Shown here one piece after another: positions 25,199 through 33,892 of a stretch of 64,000 bases of DNA; positions within the stretch are counted from its first letter, which is position 1, and every line of letters begins with the position of its first letter. Source of the stretch: Pseudomonas sp. IB20 (GTDB lineage: Bacteria > Pseudomonadota > Gammaproteobacteria > Pseudomonadales > Pseudomonadaceae); assembly GCF_009707325.1 (NCBI RefSeq), contig NZ_CP046103.1, positions 4,722,744 to 4,786,743 on the forward strand, in the 5' to 3' direction. Made by a program: the position numbers and the translations under genes. The notes below the pieces were generated by a model. That model ran no database searches and was not told the DNA's origin. It saw only the letters and a list, made by a program, of their open reading frames with translations.

Positions 25199-27571
25199 AT
25201 GCCTGCGCCGGCCCACCCTCACCACCTTCACCTGACCCTGGCCAACGGCCTGCGGGTTTCCCTGCGCCATGCGCCGCGCCTGAAGCGTTGCGCTGCCGTT
25301 TTACGCGTGGCCGCTGGCAGCCATGACGTGCCCTTGGCCTGGCCGGGGCTGGCGCATTTTCTTGAGCATTTGTTGTTTCTCGGCACCGAGCGCTTTCCCA
25401 CAAGCGAAGGCTTGATGGCCTACGTGCAACGCCACGGTGGGCAGGTCAACGCCAGCACCCGCGAACGCACCACCGACTTCTTCTTTGAACTGCCGGTGGC
25501 GGCCTTTACCGATGGGCTGGAGCGCCTGGCGGACATGCTGGCCCACCCGTGCTTGGCGATTGAAGATCAGTTGCGTGAGCGCGAAGTGGTGCACGCGGAG
25601 TTTATCGCCTGGTCCCAGGATGCCAAGGCGCAGCAGGAGGTTGCGCTGCTGGAGGGTTTGGCGGCTGATCACCCTCTGCGCGGTTTTCACGCGGGCAATC
25701 GCGACAGTTTGCCGGTGGAGCGTGAGGCATTTCAGCAAGCACTGCGGGAATTCCACGCGCACTTTTACCAAAGCGGGCAGATGACCTTGAGCCTTGCAGG
25801 CCCGCAGCCGCTGGATGAACTGCAAGCCTTGGCGCAGCAATTCAGCGAAGCATTAGCCTCGGGGCCTTTGCACCCCCAGGCCGAACCGCCCGCACTGATG
25901 CAAGGCGCAGCACGCGCCTATCAACACGCCGCCAATCATCACTTGCACCACGTCATTGCCTGTGACGTACCCCGCCAAGCACTGGATTTTCTCTGCACCT
26001 GGCTCAACGCCTCGGCGCCCGGCGGTTTGCTGGCGGAGCTGAAAGCGCGAAAGCTGGCGAGCGCACTGCAAGCATCCGTGCTGTATCACTTCGCCGGGCA
26101 AGCGCTGCTGGATATCGACTTTACCCTCGTCACTCAAGGCGAGTCGGCTACTCAGACCAAAGTGTTGTTGCACGACTGGTTGAGCTTTTTCGCACAGAGC
26201 GATTGGACGCTGTTGCGAGAAGAGTTCGCCTTGCTGAACGCTCGCCAGCAACAGGTCCAAGGCGCCCTGGCACTGGCTCGCAACGACAGCGAAGACCTGT
26301 CGGGGCCGGGCATCGCAGCCCTGAAGAGCCTGCTCGACTCACTGCACCTGCCACCTCCCCAGCACGCTTGGCAATTGCCGCCCAACAATCCATTCCTGCG
26401 CCCACCGGTCAAAGAAGAGCGCGCCGGCCTGATTCGCGGCCAGACCAGCGCCCACCGTGGCTTGCGCACCTTTGCCCAGGATCGCTCGCGGGGACGTCGA
26501 GACGTGTCGGCGCTGACCTTCAGCCAAGCCTTGGCGGATGACACGGATGAGGGCGCGCTGTATCTGCATTGGCGGTTTGATGGCGGCGTGCCCGCCGGGC
26601 TGGAAAACCCATTACAGCCGTTGCGTGAGCATGCTCGCCAGGCTGGAATCGAATTGTCTTTCGAGACCCTCGCCAATGACTGGCGGGTGAAAATGGTCGG
26701 CCTTCACGAACCGATGCCGGCCGTGGTCGAAGCGCTAGCGCTTAACCTGAGCCGGTCCGATGAACTGCCGTCGCCTTCCACATCAACGCCGATGATTGCG
26801 ATTCGGGAATTGCTCAAGGCGTTGCCTGCTTGTTGTGTCGGCAGCTCGGGAGCCAGCGAGACGTCAGCGCCATGGAGCACCGCGCGCTGGCAAGGTCTGG
26901 GAATCGGTTTGCCCGCCGCGTGTGAAGCGGCGATCAAAACCGCAGCAGTGCGATTGCCCGGCCAGCCGGCAAGTCTTGAATACACTCGCCAAAGCCTCGA
27001 CGGCCAGCGGTTCTGGCACACGGTGAAAACCGACTCCAGCGAAGCCGCGTTGCTGCTGTTTTGCCCAACGCCAACCCAAACCCTGGCCGATGAAGCGGCA
27101 TGGCGACTGCTCGGGCATCTGCTCCACGCGCCGTTTTACCAACGCCTGCGGGTCGAACTGCAAGTCGGCTACGCCGTATTCAGCGGCATCCGACAGATCA
27201 ACGGGCAAACCGGCCTGCTGTTCGGCGTGCAATCCCCAAGCGTCTCCCTGGCTGGGATCTTCGAACACCTGCAGACCTTCCTGGCGCAACTGCCGGCGTT
27301 GATCGCCAACAGTGCCGACCTGGGCAACCAGACCCTGGCGCAGCAATTCACTGCCCAGGCATTACCCATCGCCCAAGCGGCCGAGCTGCTCTGGCAAGCG
27401 CAGTTGGCCGACCATTCGTCGGGTTATCTGGAGCCGCTTCAGCAACTGATCCAAACCCGTACACGCGAGGATTTGCAGCACGCCGCACGGCAACTCAACG
27501 ACGCTGCTGGCGGCTGGCGCTGTGTGGCCAACGGCCCGTCCATCAAGGGTTCCTGGCACGCGGCAGGCTGA
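25199..27571 (+). CDS. pqqF: PQQ biosynthesis M16 peptidase PqqF
   Basis: This 790-residue protein is an M16-family zinc peptidase that trims the modified PqqA peptide during pyrroloquinoline quinone synthesis. The inverted zinc motif HFLEH is at residues 53-57, with a downstream acidic zinc ligand in REREVVHAEF. The C-terminal half is the degenerate second M16 repeat. ATG 25199 (MPAPAHPHH) has CGGAAG upstream and is preferred to ATG 25169. It is the first gene of the cluster, 155 bp ahead of pqqA. The length and position are typical of Pseudomonas. Confidence 0.92.
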   Translation: MPAPAHPHHLHLTLANGLRVSLRHAPRLKRCAAVLRVAAGSHDVPLAWPGLAHFLEHLLFLGTERFPTSEGLMAYVQRHGGQVNASTRERTTDFFFELPVAAFTDGLERLADMLAHPCLAIEDQLREREVVHAEFIAWSQDAKAQQEVALLEGLAADHPLRGFHAGNRDSLPVEREAFQQALREFHAHFYQSGQMTLSLAGPQPLDELQALAQQFSEALASGPLHPQAEPPALMQGAARAYQHAANHHLHHVIACDVPRQALDFLCTWLNASAPGGLLAELKARKLASALQASVLYHFAGQALLDIDFTLVTQGESATQTKVLLHDWLSFFAQSDWTLLREEFALLNARQQQVQGALALARNDSEDLSGPGIAALKSLLDSLHLPPPQHAWQLPPNNPFLRPPVKEERAGLIRGQTSAHRGLRTFAQDRSRGRRDVSALTFSQALADDTDEGALYLHWRFDGGVPAGLENPLQPLREHARQAGIELSFETLANDWRVKMVGLHEPMPAVVEALALNLSRSDELPSPSTSTPMIAIRELLKALPACCVGSSGASETSAPWSTARWQGLGIGLPAACEAAIKTAAVRLPGQPASLEYTRQSLDGQRFWHTVKTDSSEAALLLFCPTPTQTLADEAAWRLLGHLLHAPFYQRLRVELQVGYAVFSGIRQINGQTGLLFGVQSPSVSLAGIFEHLQTFLAQLPALIANSADLGNQTLAQQFTAQALPIAQAAELLWQAQLADHSSGYLEPLQQLIQTRTREDLQHAARQLNDAAGGWRCVANGPSIKGSWHAAG

Positions 27572-27726
27572 TCATTGCCGGCCCTGCAAAAGGCTTTTGC
27601 CACCAAGACAGCGCTAACTTGAAAAGAATTGCGTAACATCCATACGCACACCTCTGAACATCTCCGGTTGGAGGTGGACTATATGTATGAGTATTGAACG
27701 TCCCATCCCTTCGTAGGAGTATAAAT

Positions 27727-27801
27727 ATGTCTTGGTCCAAACCTGCTTACACTGATCTGCGTATTGGTTTCGAAGTCACCATGTACTTCGCCAGCCGTTG
27801 A
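27727..27801 (+). CDS. pqqA: PQQ precursor peptide PqqA
   Basis: This 24-residue ribosomal peptide supplies the carbon skeleton of PQQ. E16 and Y20 in the FEVTMYF motif are the residues cross-linked by PqqE. The start has a strong AGGAG 9 bp upstream (27714-27718). A terminator hairpin lies just downstream, so the peptide mRNA is probably made in excess over pqqBCDE. Confidence 0.97.
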   Translation: MSWSKPAYTDLRIGFEVTMYFASR

Positions 27802-27817
27802 TTGGCTGAGTAATACA

Positions 27818-27844
27818 ACGCCTCGGCTCGTCCGGGGCGTTTTT
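27818..27844 (+). terminator. Attenuating terminator between pqqA and pqqB
   Basis: ACGCCTCGG (27818-27826) pairs with CCGGGGCGT (27832-27840) with one T-G pair and a 5-base loop, followed by TTTT and another T-run. It lies inside the operon, 17 bp after pqqA. Confidence 0.85.
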
Positions 27845-27871
27845 GTTTTGAGCTTTGCTGATGGAGCGATC

Positions 27872-28783
27872 ATGTTTGTCCAGATTCTAGGTTCCGCCGC
27901 CGGCGGTGGCTTCCCGCAGTGGAACTGCAACTGCGTGAACTGCGCAGGCTTTCGCGACGGCAGCCTGCGGGCCCTGGCGCGTACTCAATCATCCATCGCG
28001 ATCTCCGACGATGGCGTCAATTGGGTGCTGTGCAACGCGTCGCCGGATATCCGCGCGCAGTTGCAAGGCTTTGCACCGATGCAACCCGGCCGTGCCCTGC
28101 GCGATACCGGCATCAGCGCGATCATCCTGATGGACAGCCAGATCGACCACACCACTGGCCTGTTGAGCCTGCGCGAAGGCTGCCCGCACCAGGTGTGGTG
28201 CACCGACATGGTCCACGAAGATTTGAGCACCGGCTTCCCGCTGTTCACCATGCTCACGCACTGGAATGGCGGCCTGGCCTGGAACCGCATTGAGCTGGAC
28301 GCCAGCTTCACCATCCCCGCCTGCCCCAACCTGCGTTTCACCCCGCTGCCACTGCGCAGCGCCGCGCCGCCCTACTCACCGCACCGCTTCGACCCGCACC
28401 CTGGCGACAACATCGGCCTGATCGTCGAAGACCTGCGCACCGGCGGCAAACTGTTCTACGCACCGGGCCTGGGCAAGGTCGACGCGCCGCTGCTGGAGAT
28501 CATGGCCGGCAGCGATTGCCTGCTGGTGGACGGCACGATGTGGGACGACGATGAAATGCAGCGCCGTGGCGTCGGCACCCGCACCGGTCGCGAGATGGGC
28601 CACTTGGCACAGAACGGCCCCGGCGGCATGCTCGAAGTACTGGAGCAGTTGCCCGAGCAGCGCAAGGTGCTTATCCACATCAACAACACCAACCCGATCC
28701 TCGATGAAGACTCCCCTGAGCGAGCCGAGCTGGTGCGGCGTAATGTCGAAGTGGCTTACGACGGCATGAGCATAGAATTGTAG
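27872..28783 (+). CDS. pqqB: PQQ biosynthesis protein PqqB
   Basis: PqqB is a metallo-beta-lactamase-fold protein of 303 residues. It is reported to hydroxylate a PqqA-derived tyrosine intermediate in PQQ synthesis. The N terminus shows VQILGSAAGGGFPQWNCNC (residues about 3-21), characteristic of the family. Other markers are the metal-region motif DSQIDHTTGL and the C-terminal HINNTNPILDEDS. ATG 27872 has GGAG upstream; the longer frame from 27764 runs through pqqA and the terminator and is rejected. Confidence 0.96.
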   Translation: MFVQILGSAAGGGFPQWNCNCVNCAGFRDGSLRALARTQSSIAISDDGVNWVLCNASPDIRAQLQGFAPMQPGRALRDTGISAIILMDSQIDHTTGLLSLREGCPHQVWCTDMVHEDLSTGFPLFTMLTHWNGGLAWNRIELDASFTIPACPNLRFTPLPLRSAAPPYSPHRFDPHPGDNIGLIVEDLRTGGKLFYAPGLGKVDAPLLEIMAGSDCLLVDGTMWDDDEMQRRGVGTRTGREMGHLAQNGPGGMLEVLEQLPEQRKVLIHINNTNPILDEDSPERAELVRRNVEVAYDGMSIEL

Positions 28784-28794
28784 GAGCAGACCAC

Positions 28795-29547
28795 ATGACT
28801 GACACACCGCTGACGCCCGCCGAGTTCGAGCATGCCTTGCGGGCCAAAGGCGCCTTCTATCATATTCATCACCCGTACCACGTGGCGATGTATGAAGGCA
28901 GCGCCACCCGCGAGCAGATCCAGGGTTGGGTCGCCAACCGCTTCTACTATCAAGTGAACATCCCGCTGAAGGACGCCGCGATTCTGGCCAATTGCCCGGA
29001 CCGCGAGATCCGCCGCGAGTGGATCCAGCGCCTGCTTGACCATGATGGCGCCCCCGGAGAAGACGGCGGCATCGAAGCCTGGATGCGGCTGGGCCAAGCG
29101 GTCGGCCTCGACCCGGACCAACTGCGCTCCCAGGAACTGGTGCTGCCCGGCGTGCGCTTTGCGGTGGATGCCTACGTCAACTTTGCCCGCCGCGCCAGCT
29201 GGCAGGAAGCCGCCAGCAGCTCGCTGACCGAGCTGTTTGCGCCGCAGATCCACCAGTCGCGCCTCGACAGCTGGCCGCAGCACTACCCGTGGATCGACCC
29301 CACCGGCTATGAATACTTCCGCACCCGCCTGGGCCAAGCCCGGCGTGACGTGGAACACGGGCTGGCGATCACGCTGCAGCACTACACCACCCGCGAGGGC
29401 CAGGAGCGCATGCTGGAAATTCTCCAGTTCAAACTGGACATTTTGTGGAGCATGCTGGATGCCATGAGCATGGCCTACGAACTGAACCGCCCGCCTTATC
29501 ACAGCGTGACCGCGCAGCGGGTGTGGCATAAAGGGATCGCCCTATGA
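28795..29547 (+). CDS. pqqC: Pyrroloquinoline-quinone synthase PqqC
   Basis: PqqC is the cofactor-free oxidase that performs the last ring closure and eight-electron oxidation to PQQ. This 250-residue protein has the heme-oxygenase-like helical fold with the HIHHPYHVAMYEG and NRFYYQVNIPLKDA motifs and the catalytic-region YEYFRTRLGQARRDVEHGL. It starts 11 bp after pqqB, and its stop overlaps the pqqD start (ATGA). Confidence 0.97.
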   Translation: MTDTPLTPAEFEHALRAKGAFYHIHHPYHVAMYEGSATREQIQGWVANRFYYQVNIPLKDAAILANCPDREIRREWIQRLLDHDGAPGEDGGIEAWMRLGQAVGLDPDQLRSQELVLPGVRFAVDAYVNFARRASWQEAASSSLTELFAPQIHQSRLDSWPQHYPWIDPTGYEYFRTRLGQARRDVEHGLAITLQHYTTREGQERMLEILQFKLDILWSMLDAMSMAYELNRPPYHSVTAQRVWHKGIAL

Positions 29548-29819
29548 GCTTTGATCGCAGCAGAACACCGACCTGGCGCCAGGGCTATCGCTACCAGTAC
29601 GAGCCGGCGCAAAAAGGCCACGTGTTGCTCTACCCCGAAGGCATGATCAAGCTCAACGACAGCGCCGCGCTGATCGGTGGTTTGATCGACGGCGAGCGCG
29701 ACGTCGCCGCCATCATCACCGAGCTGGATAAACAATTCCCCGGCGTGCCTGAGCTCGGCAAAGACATCGAGGATTTCATGGAGGTCGCCCGTGCTGAGCA
29801 CTGGATCACCCTTGCCTGA
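29544..29819 (+). CDS. pqqD: PqqA-binding chaperone PqqD
   Basis: PqqD is a 91-residue RRE-type peptide chaperone that presents PqqA to the radical SAM enzyme PqqE. It shows the RRE pattern: GHVLLYPEGMIKLNDSAALI followed by a helix containing DGERDVAAIITEL. It overlaps pqqC by 4 bp and pqqE by 29 bp, which favours equal synthesis of the partners. Confidence 0.95.
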   Translation: MSFDRSRTPTWRQGYRYQYEPAQKGHVLLYPEGMIKLNDSAALIGGLIDGERDVAAIITELDKQFPGVPELGKDIEDFMEVARAEHWITLA

Positions 29820-30942
29820 AAAGCCACCTGTTGGCCTGCCGCTGTGGCTGCTCGCCGAGCTGACTTATCGCTGCCCGTTGCAATGCCCGTATTGCTCTAA
29901 TCCGCTGGATTTTGCCGAGCAAGGCAAGGAGCTGAGCACCGAGCAATGGATCAAGGTATTTCGTGAAGCGCGGGAGATGGGTGCCGCACAGTTGGGCTTT
30001 TCCGGCGGTGAACCGCTGGTGCGCCAGGACCTTGCCGAGCTGATCGCCGAGGCGCGCAAGCTAGGGTTCTATACCAACCTGATCACTTCCGGCATTGGCC
30101 TGACCGAGCAGAAGATCAGCGACTTCAAGAAGGCTGGGCTGGATCACATTCAGATCAGCTTCCAGGCCAGTGATGAACAGGTAAACAACCTGTTGGCCGG
30201 GTCGAAAAAAGCCTTCGCGCAAAAGCTCGAAATGGCCCGCGCGGTGAAAGCGCATGGCTATCCGATGGTGCTGAACTTTGTCACCCATCGGCACAATATC
30301 GACAAGATCGACCGCATCATCGAACTGTGCATCGCGTTGGAAGCAGACTTCGTCGAGCTCGCCACTTGCCAGTTCTATGGCTGGGCGCAGCTCAATCGTG
30401 TGGGGTTATTGCCGACAAAAGAACAACTGGTGCGTGCCGAGCGCATCACCAACGAGTACCGCGCCAAGCTGGAAGCCGAAGGCCACCCGTGCAAGCTGAT
30501 CTTCGTCACGCCGGATTACTACGAAGAGCGCCCCAAAGCCTGTATGAATGGCTGGGGCAGTATTTTTCTGACCGTCACGCCGGACGGCACCGCCCTGCCC
30601 TGCCACGGCGCCCGACAGATGCCGGTGCAATTTCCGAATGTGCGCGACCACAGCATGCAGCACATCTGGTACGACTCGTTTGGCTTCAACCGCTTTCGCG
30701 GCTACGACTGGATGCCCGAGCCGTGCCGTTCATGCGACGAGAAGGAAAAGGACTTTGGCGGCTGCCGTTGCCAGGCGTTCATGCTCACGGGCGACGCGAG
30801 CAATGCCGACCCGGTGTGCAGCAAGTCCGAGCAGCACGGCATCATCCTGCAAGCGCGGGAAGAGGCCGAACACGCCACTCAAACCATCGAGCAACTGGCC
30901 TTTCGCAACGAGCGCAACTCACGACTCATCGCAAAAGGCTGA
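29791..30942 (+). CDS. pqqE: PqqA peptide cyclase PqqE (radical SAM)
   Basis: PqqE forms the Glu-Tyr carbon-carbon bond in PqqA. The 383-residue protein has the radical-SAM cluster motif C28-x3-C32-x2-C35, SAM-binding GFSGGEPL, and a SPASM-type C terminus with extra cluster cysteines (CNGWG region replaced by ACMNGWG, then PCRSCDEKEKDFGGCRCQAF). The GTG start at 29791 has GGAGGT upstream within pqqD and gives a 29-bp overlap. No pqqG or dehydrogenase gene follows in this window. Confidence 0.95.
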   Translation: MLSTGSPLPEKPPVGLPLWLLAELTYRCPLQCPYCSNPLDFAEQGKELSTEQWIKVFREAREMGAAQLGFSGGEPLVRQDLAELIAEARKLGFYTNLITSGIGLTEQKISDFKKAGLDHIQISFQASDEQVNNLLAGSKKAFAQKLEMARAVKAHGYPMVLNFVTHRHNIDKIDRIIELCIALEADFVELATCQFYGWAQLNRVGLLPTKEQLVRAERITNEYRAKLEAEGHPCKLIFVTPDYYEERPKACMNGWGSIFLTVTPDGTALPCHGARQMPVQFPNVRDHSMQHIWYDSFGFNRFRGYDWMPEPCRSCDEKEKDFGGCRCQAFMLTGDASNADPVCSKSEQHGIILQAREEAEHATQTIEQLAFRNERNSRLIAKG

Positions 30943-30947
30943 GGGTT

Positions 30948-31106
30948 TTAGCGTTTGGCGATGATGTACACGGCGTGAATGATGCCTGGGAAGTAACCGC
31001 ACAATGTCAGCAAAATGTTCAGCCAGAACGCGCCGGCGAAACCCACTTGCAAGAACACACCCAGTGGCGGCAGCAGAATGGCGATGATGATACGAATGAT
31101 ATCCAT
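30948..31106 (-). CDS. Pmp3/YqaE family small membrane protein
   Basis: This 52-residue hydrophobic protein has two predicted membrane helices (DIIRIIIAILLPPLGVFLQ and the FWLNILLTLCGYFPGIIHAVY segment), separated by a short GFAGA turn. It matches the Pmp3/YqaE (UPF0057) family of stress-related membrane proteins. The PPLGVF and TLCGYFPGIIHA motifs are diagnostic. It is convergent with pqqE, with only 5 bp between their stops. Confidence 0.92.
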   Translation of the reverse strand: MDIIRIIIAILLPPLGVFLQVGFAGAFWLNILLTLCGYFPGIIHAVYIIAKR

Positions 31107-31213
31107 GGGTCAGCTCCAGAAAATCGGCTCGTGTGAGCCGTGTAGCTAATCGACCTTGGGCGTTCGTAAGGGTTCAGTGAGATCTGGCACTGGGCCATCC
31201 TGAAATGAGCAGA

Positions 31214-31253
31214 CAAAAAAACGCCCCCAGCCAAAAGAATCAAGCTGGAGGCG
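31214..31253 (-). terminator. Terminator of the class III aminotransferase gene
   Basis: Reading the minus strand, GGCGCCTCCAGC pairs with GCTGGGGGCGT across an AT-rich loop and is followed by seven T residues. The T-run is on the minus strand, so it belongs to the gene starting at 32557. Confidence 0.85.
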
Positions 31254-31288
31254 CCGCGTATGCCGCGAGACGGTTCTGGAATAGGGGG

Positions 31289-32557
31289 TTAAACGGCGAT
31301 GCCCTTGCGGCATTGCAGCTGTGCGGTGCGCACGCGGGAGAAGGCGCGGGCCAGGCGCTGGAGCATTTCGTCGATGTTGCTTTTGCTCACCGTCAAGGCA
31401 GGCGTGAAGCGCAGGCAATTGGGCTGCGGGGCGTTGAGGATCAAGCCTTCGTGCAGTGCTGCCTTTACCACGGCATCTGCAGAATCATCCGACAACGTCA
31501 GGCCCCACATCAGGCCATGGCCGCGCAACTGGCCGTGGTCGTAGCGATAGGCCAGTCGCGAGAGGCCTTCGCCAAGGTAAACGCCGGACTCACGGACTTG
31601 TTCCAGGAAGCTGTGCTCCAGCACCGTATCGAGTACCGCCACCCCGGCCGATGCCATCAACGCATTGCCATGATGGGTACCATCCAGCTCGCCCACGTCG
31701 AAGCAACAGGCCTTGCCTCGCGCCAGCAGCGCCGCCAATGGCACGCCGCCGCCCAAGCCTTTGCCAAGGGTGATGATGTCGGCTCGTACGCCGTACTGCT
31801 GCTGCGCAAGCAAAGTGCCGCAACGGCCAATGCCGGTTTGCACTTCATCGAGGATCAGCAAAATGCCCAGCTCGCGACACAGCCGTTCGACGCCTTTGAG
31901 GTAGTGCTCGGTTGCAGGGATGACGCCGGCGTCGCCCTGGATAGGCTCCAGCATGATCGCGACGGTCTGCGCATCGACCGCAGCGTGCAGGGCTGGCAGG
32001 TCGTTGAAAGGTACGTGGCTGAAGCCAGGCAACTGCGGCTCGAAGCGGTTTTCACAGCCGCCTGCCGAGGCCGCCATCGCCGCAAAACTGCGGCCATGGC
32101 GGCCGTTACTGGCGGTAATAATGCGATGAGCCCCCCCACGATGCAGCTGGCCCCATTTGCGCGCCAACTTAATCGCGGCTTCGCACGCTTCCGAGCCGCT
32201 GTTGAGCAGGTAAGCCTGGCCGCTACCGGTGCGCTGGCAGAGCTGGTCGATGAGGTTGAGTTGCGCGCGGTTGTACAGGCCGCTACCGGGGTTGATCAAC
32301 GCGTTAGCTTGATCGGCCAAGGCCTTGATCAATACCTGCGGGCTGTGGCCGAGGCTGTTGGCGGCGCTGCCCTGGCTGAAGTCCAGGTAGGCGCGGTCGT
32401 CACTGTCCCAGAGCCAGGAACCCTGGCCACGCACGAAGACTTGAGGCGCTCGCGCCACCGTCGGCATTAGACATTCACCACAGAGATGATCACGCGGGGT
32501 ATCCAGGATCAGGTCATCCAGGCTTGGCGCGGGGCGACGGATATTGAACAGGTTCAT
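31289..32557 (-). CDS. Class III PLP-dependent aminotransferase
   Basis: This 422-residue fold-type I enzyme is related to acetylornithine, ornithine and 4-aminobutyrate aminotransferases. K266 in TLGKGLGGG is the PLP lysine. NSGSEACEAAIKLAR (phosphate cup) and ILDEVQTGIGR (aspartate to the pyridine nitrogen) are in place. The cysteine-rich N-terminal segment around residues 24-32 is unlike ArgD. The substrate cannot be assigned. It is divergent from a LysR regulator across 209 bp, which suggests that regulator controls it. Confidence 0.88.
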   Translation of the reverse strand: MNLFNIRRPAPSLDDLILDTPRDHLCGECLMPTVARAPQVFVRGQGSWLWDSDDRAYLDFSQGSAANSLGHSPQVLIKALADQANALINPGSGLYNRAQLNLIDQLCQRTGSGQAYLLNSGSEACEAAIKLARKWGQLHRGGAHRIITASNGRHGRSFAAMAASAGGCENRFEPQLPGFSHVPFNDLPALHAAVDAQTVAIMLEPIQGDAGVIPATEHYLKGVERLCRELGILLILDEVQTGIGRCGTLLAQQQYGVRADIITLGKGLGGGVPLAALLARGKACCFDVGELDGTHHGNALMASAGVAVLDTVLEHSFLEQVRESGVYLGEGLSRLAYRYDHGQLRGHGLMWGLTLSDDSADAVVKAALHEGLILNAPQPNCLRFTPALTVSKSNIDEMLQRLARAFSRVRTAQLQCRKGIAV

Positions 32558-32766
32558 AGGTTGGCCCCGATGGCAACCTGACCTTGGTCGATGTCGCCTC
32601 GAAAAACCGCCTTGAGGTGTTTTGCCTTGCCTATGTAAACGCTATCAACAAATACGCTGTTCATTGCCAGATCCGGCCCTGTAAGCCTTGCGAATAGGCG
32701 CTAGACTAGGCGTCTCAGGGGCCATCGGCCATTTCGATTTTCCAGCTTTTTCGATAAGTAAGTCTT

Positions 32767-33666
32767 ATGGATTTCAAGCAACTGCGTTATTTCGTCGCGG
32801 TGTATGAGGAAGGCCACGTGGGCCGGGCTGCGGAGCGTCTTTCGATCTCTCAACCAGCTCTGTCGCAACAGATTCGCCAGCTGGAGCAGAACCTGGATGT
32901 GAGCCTGTTCGAGCGCAGCAGCAAGCGCCTGCTGCCGACGCTGGCCGCGCATACCTTGTACAACCACGCGTTGCCGCTGATTGATGGCATGCAACAAGCC
33001 GTCGAAGCCTTGCGCAACTTCAAGGGCCAGGCGATGCGCACCCTGGCCATCGGCGTGCTGCAAACCGTGCACACCAGCCTGGTCCCGCAAATGCTCGAGC
33101 GTGTGCGCAAGGCTCAGCCGCATTTGGTGGTGCAGATCTACGAATTGACCGGGCTTGAGATCGAACGGCGGCTGCTTAACGGCTCGTTGGACATCGGCAT
33201 CAGCTACCTGCCGCCACGCCAGCCGGGGCTGCACGGTGTGCTGTTGTATGAAGATGAGTTGAAGGTGGTGATACCCGAAGACCATCCCCTGCGCGAGTTC
33301 AAGAAAGTCTCACTGAAACAGGCAGCCGAATTGCCGATGTTGCTGTTGGGTGAAGAGTTTCAGGTGCGGCAGATCTGGCAGGGCCAGCTCTCTAACCTGG
33401 GCCGGCGGCCGCAAGTGCAGGCGGAGCTCAATACGATGATTGGGATACTCGACAGCCTGCCCCACACCAAACTGGCAACAGTGCTGCCGGGGCGCTCCCA
33501 GGATGAGCACAACAGCAAGGCGCTGCTGTGGAAGCCTTTGAGTGAGCCGAGGGTGCCGCTGAAAGTGGGTTTGGTGTGCCGCGATGTGCAGCGCCAGCAA
33601 GCGACGGTGGCGTTGCTGCGCACCTTGCTGGAAGACGTGATGAACGCGCCGCAGGCGCCTGCCTGA
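32767..33666 (+). CDS. LysR-family transcriptional regulator
   Basis: This 299-residue protein has an N-terminal winged HTH (residues about 1-60, RAAERLSISQPALSQQIRQLE) and a periplasmic-binding-like effector domain. The start MDFKQLRYFVAVYEEG is typical. It is divergently transcribed from the class III aminotransferase, the normal layout for a LysR regulator and its target. The 209-bp spacer would hold the operator. The effector is unknown. Confidence 0.92.
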   Translation: MDFKQLRYFVAVYEEGHVGRAAERLSISQPALSQQIRQLEQNLDVSLFERSSKRLLPTLAAHTLYNHALPLIDGMQQAVEALRNFKGQAMRTLAIGVLQTVHTSLVPQMLERVRKAQPHLVVQIYELTGLEIERRLLNGSLDIGISYLPPRQPGLHGVLLYEDELKVVIPEDHPLREFKKVSLKQAAELPMLLLGEEFQVRQIWQGQLSNLGRRPQVQAELNTMIGILDSLPHTKLATVLPGRSQDEHNSKALLWKPLSEPRVPLKVGLVCRDVQRQQATVALLRTLLEDVMNAPQAPA

Positions 33667-33686
33667 CTTTTTCGCAGGCAAAAGAA

Positions 33687-33707
33687 AACCCCGCCGAAGC
33701 GGGGCTT
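33687..33707 (+). terminator. Terminator of the LysR gene
   Basis: CCCCGC (33689-33694) pairs with GCGGGG (33699-33704) over a CGAA tetraloop, followed by CTTT. The upstream AAAA could let it work in both directions. Confidence 0.8.
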
Positions 33708-33892
33708 TGCAGACTGTTTCCCTGACATCCATTTCACTCCGCCATCCTGGCAGAATCCTACGTGTCCCTGTTGTTGCTTTGCGCTTCCTGCGCGACGTCC
33801 ATGTGAAGTAGATTATCCGTGGATCCAATTTGGCGATAGAGGACGAATAGCAGCACGTCATGTAAGAGAATGCTTACACGCCCTCCAAGCCC

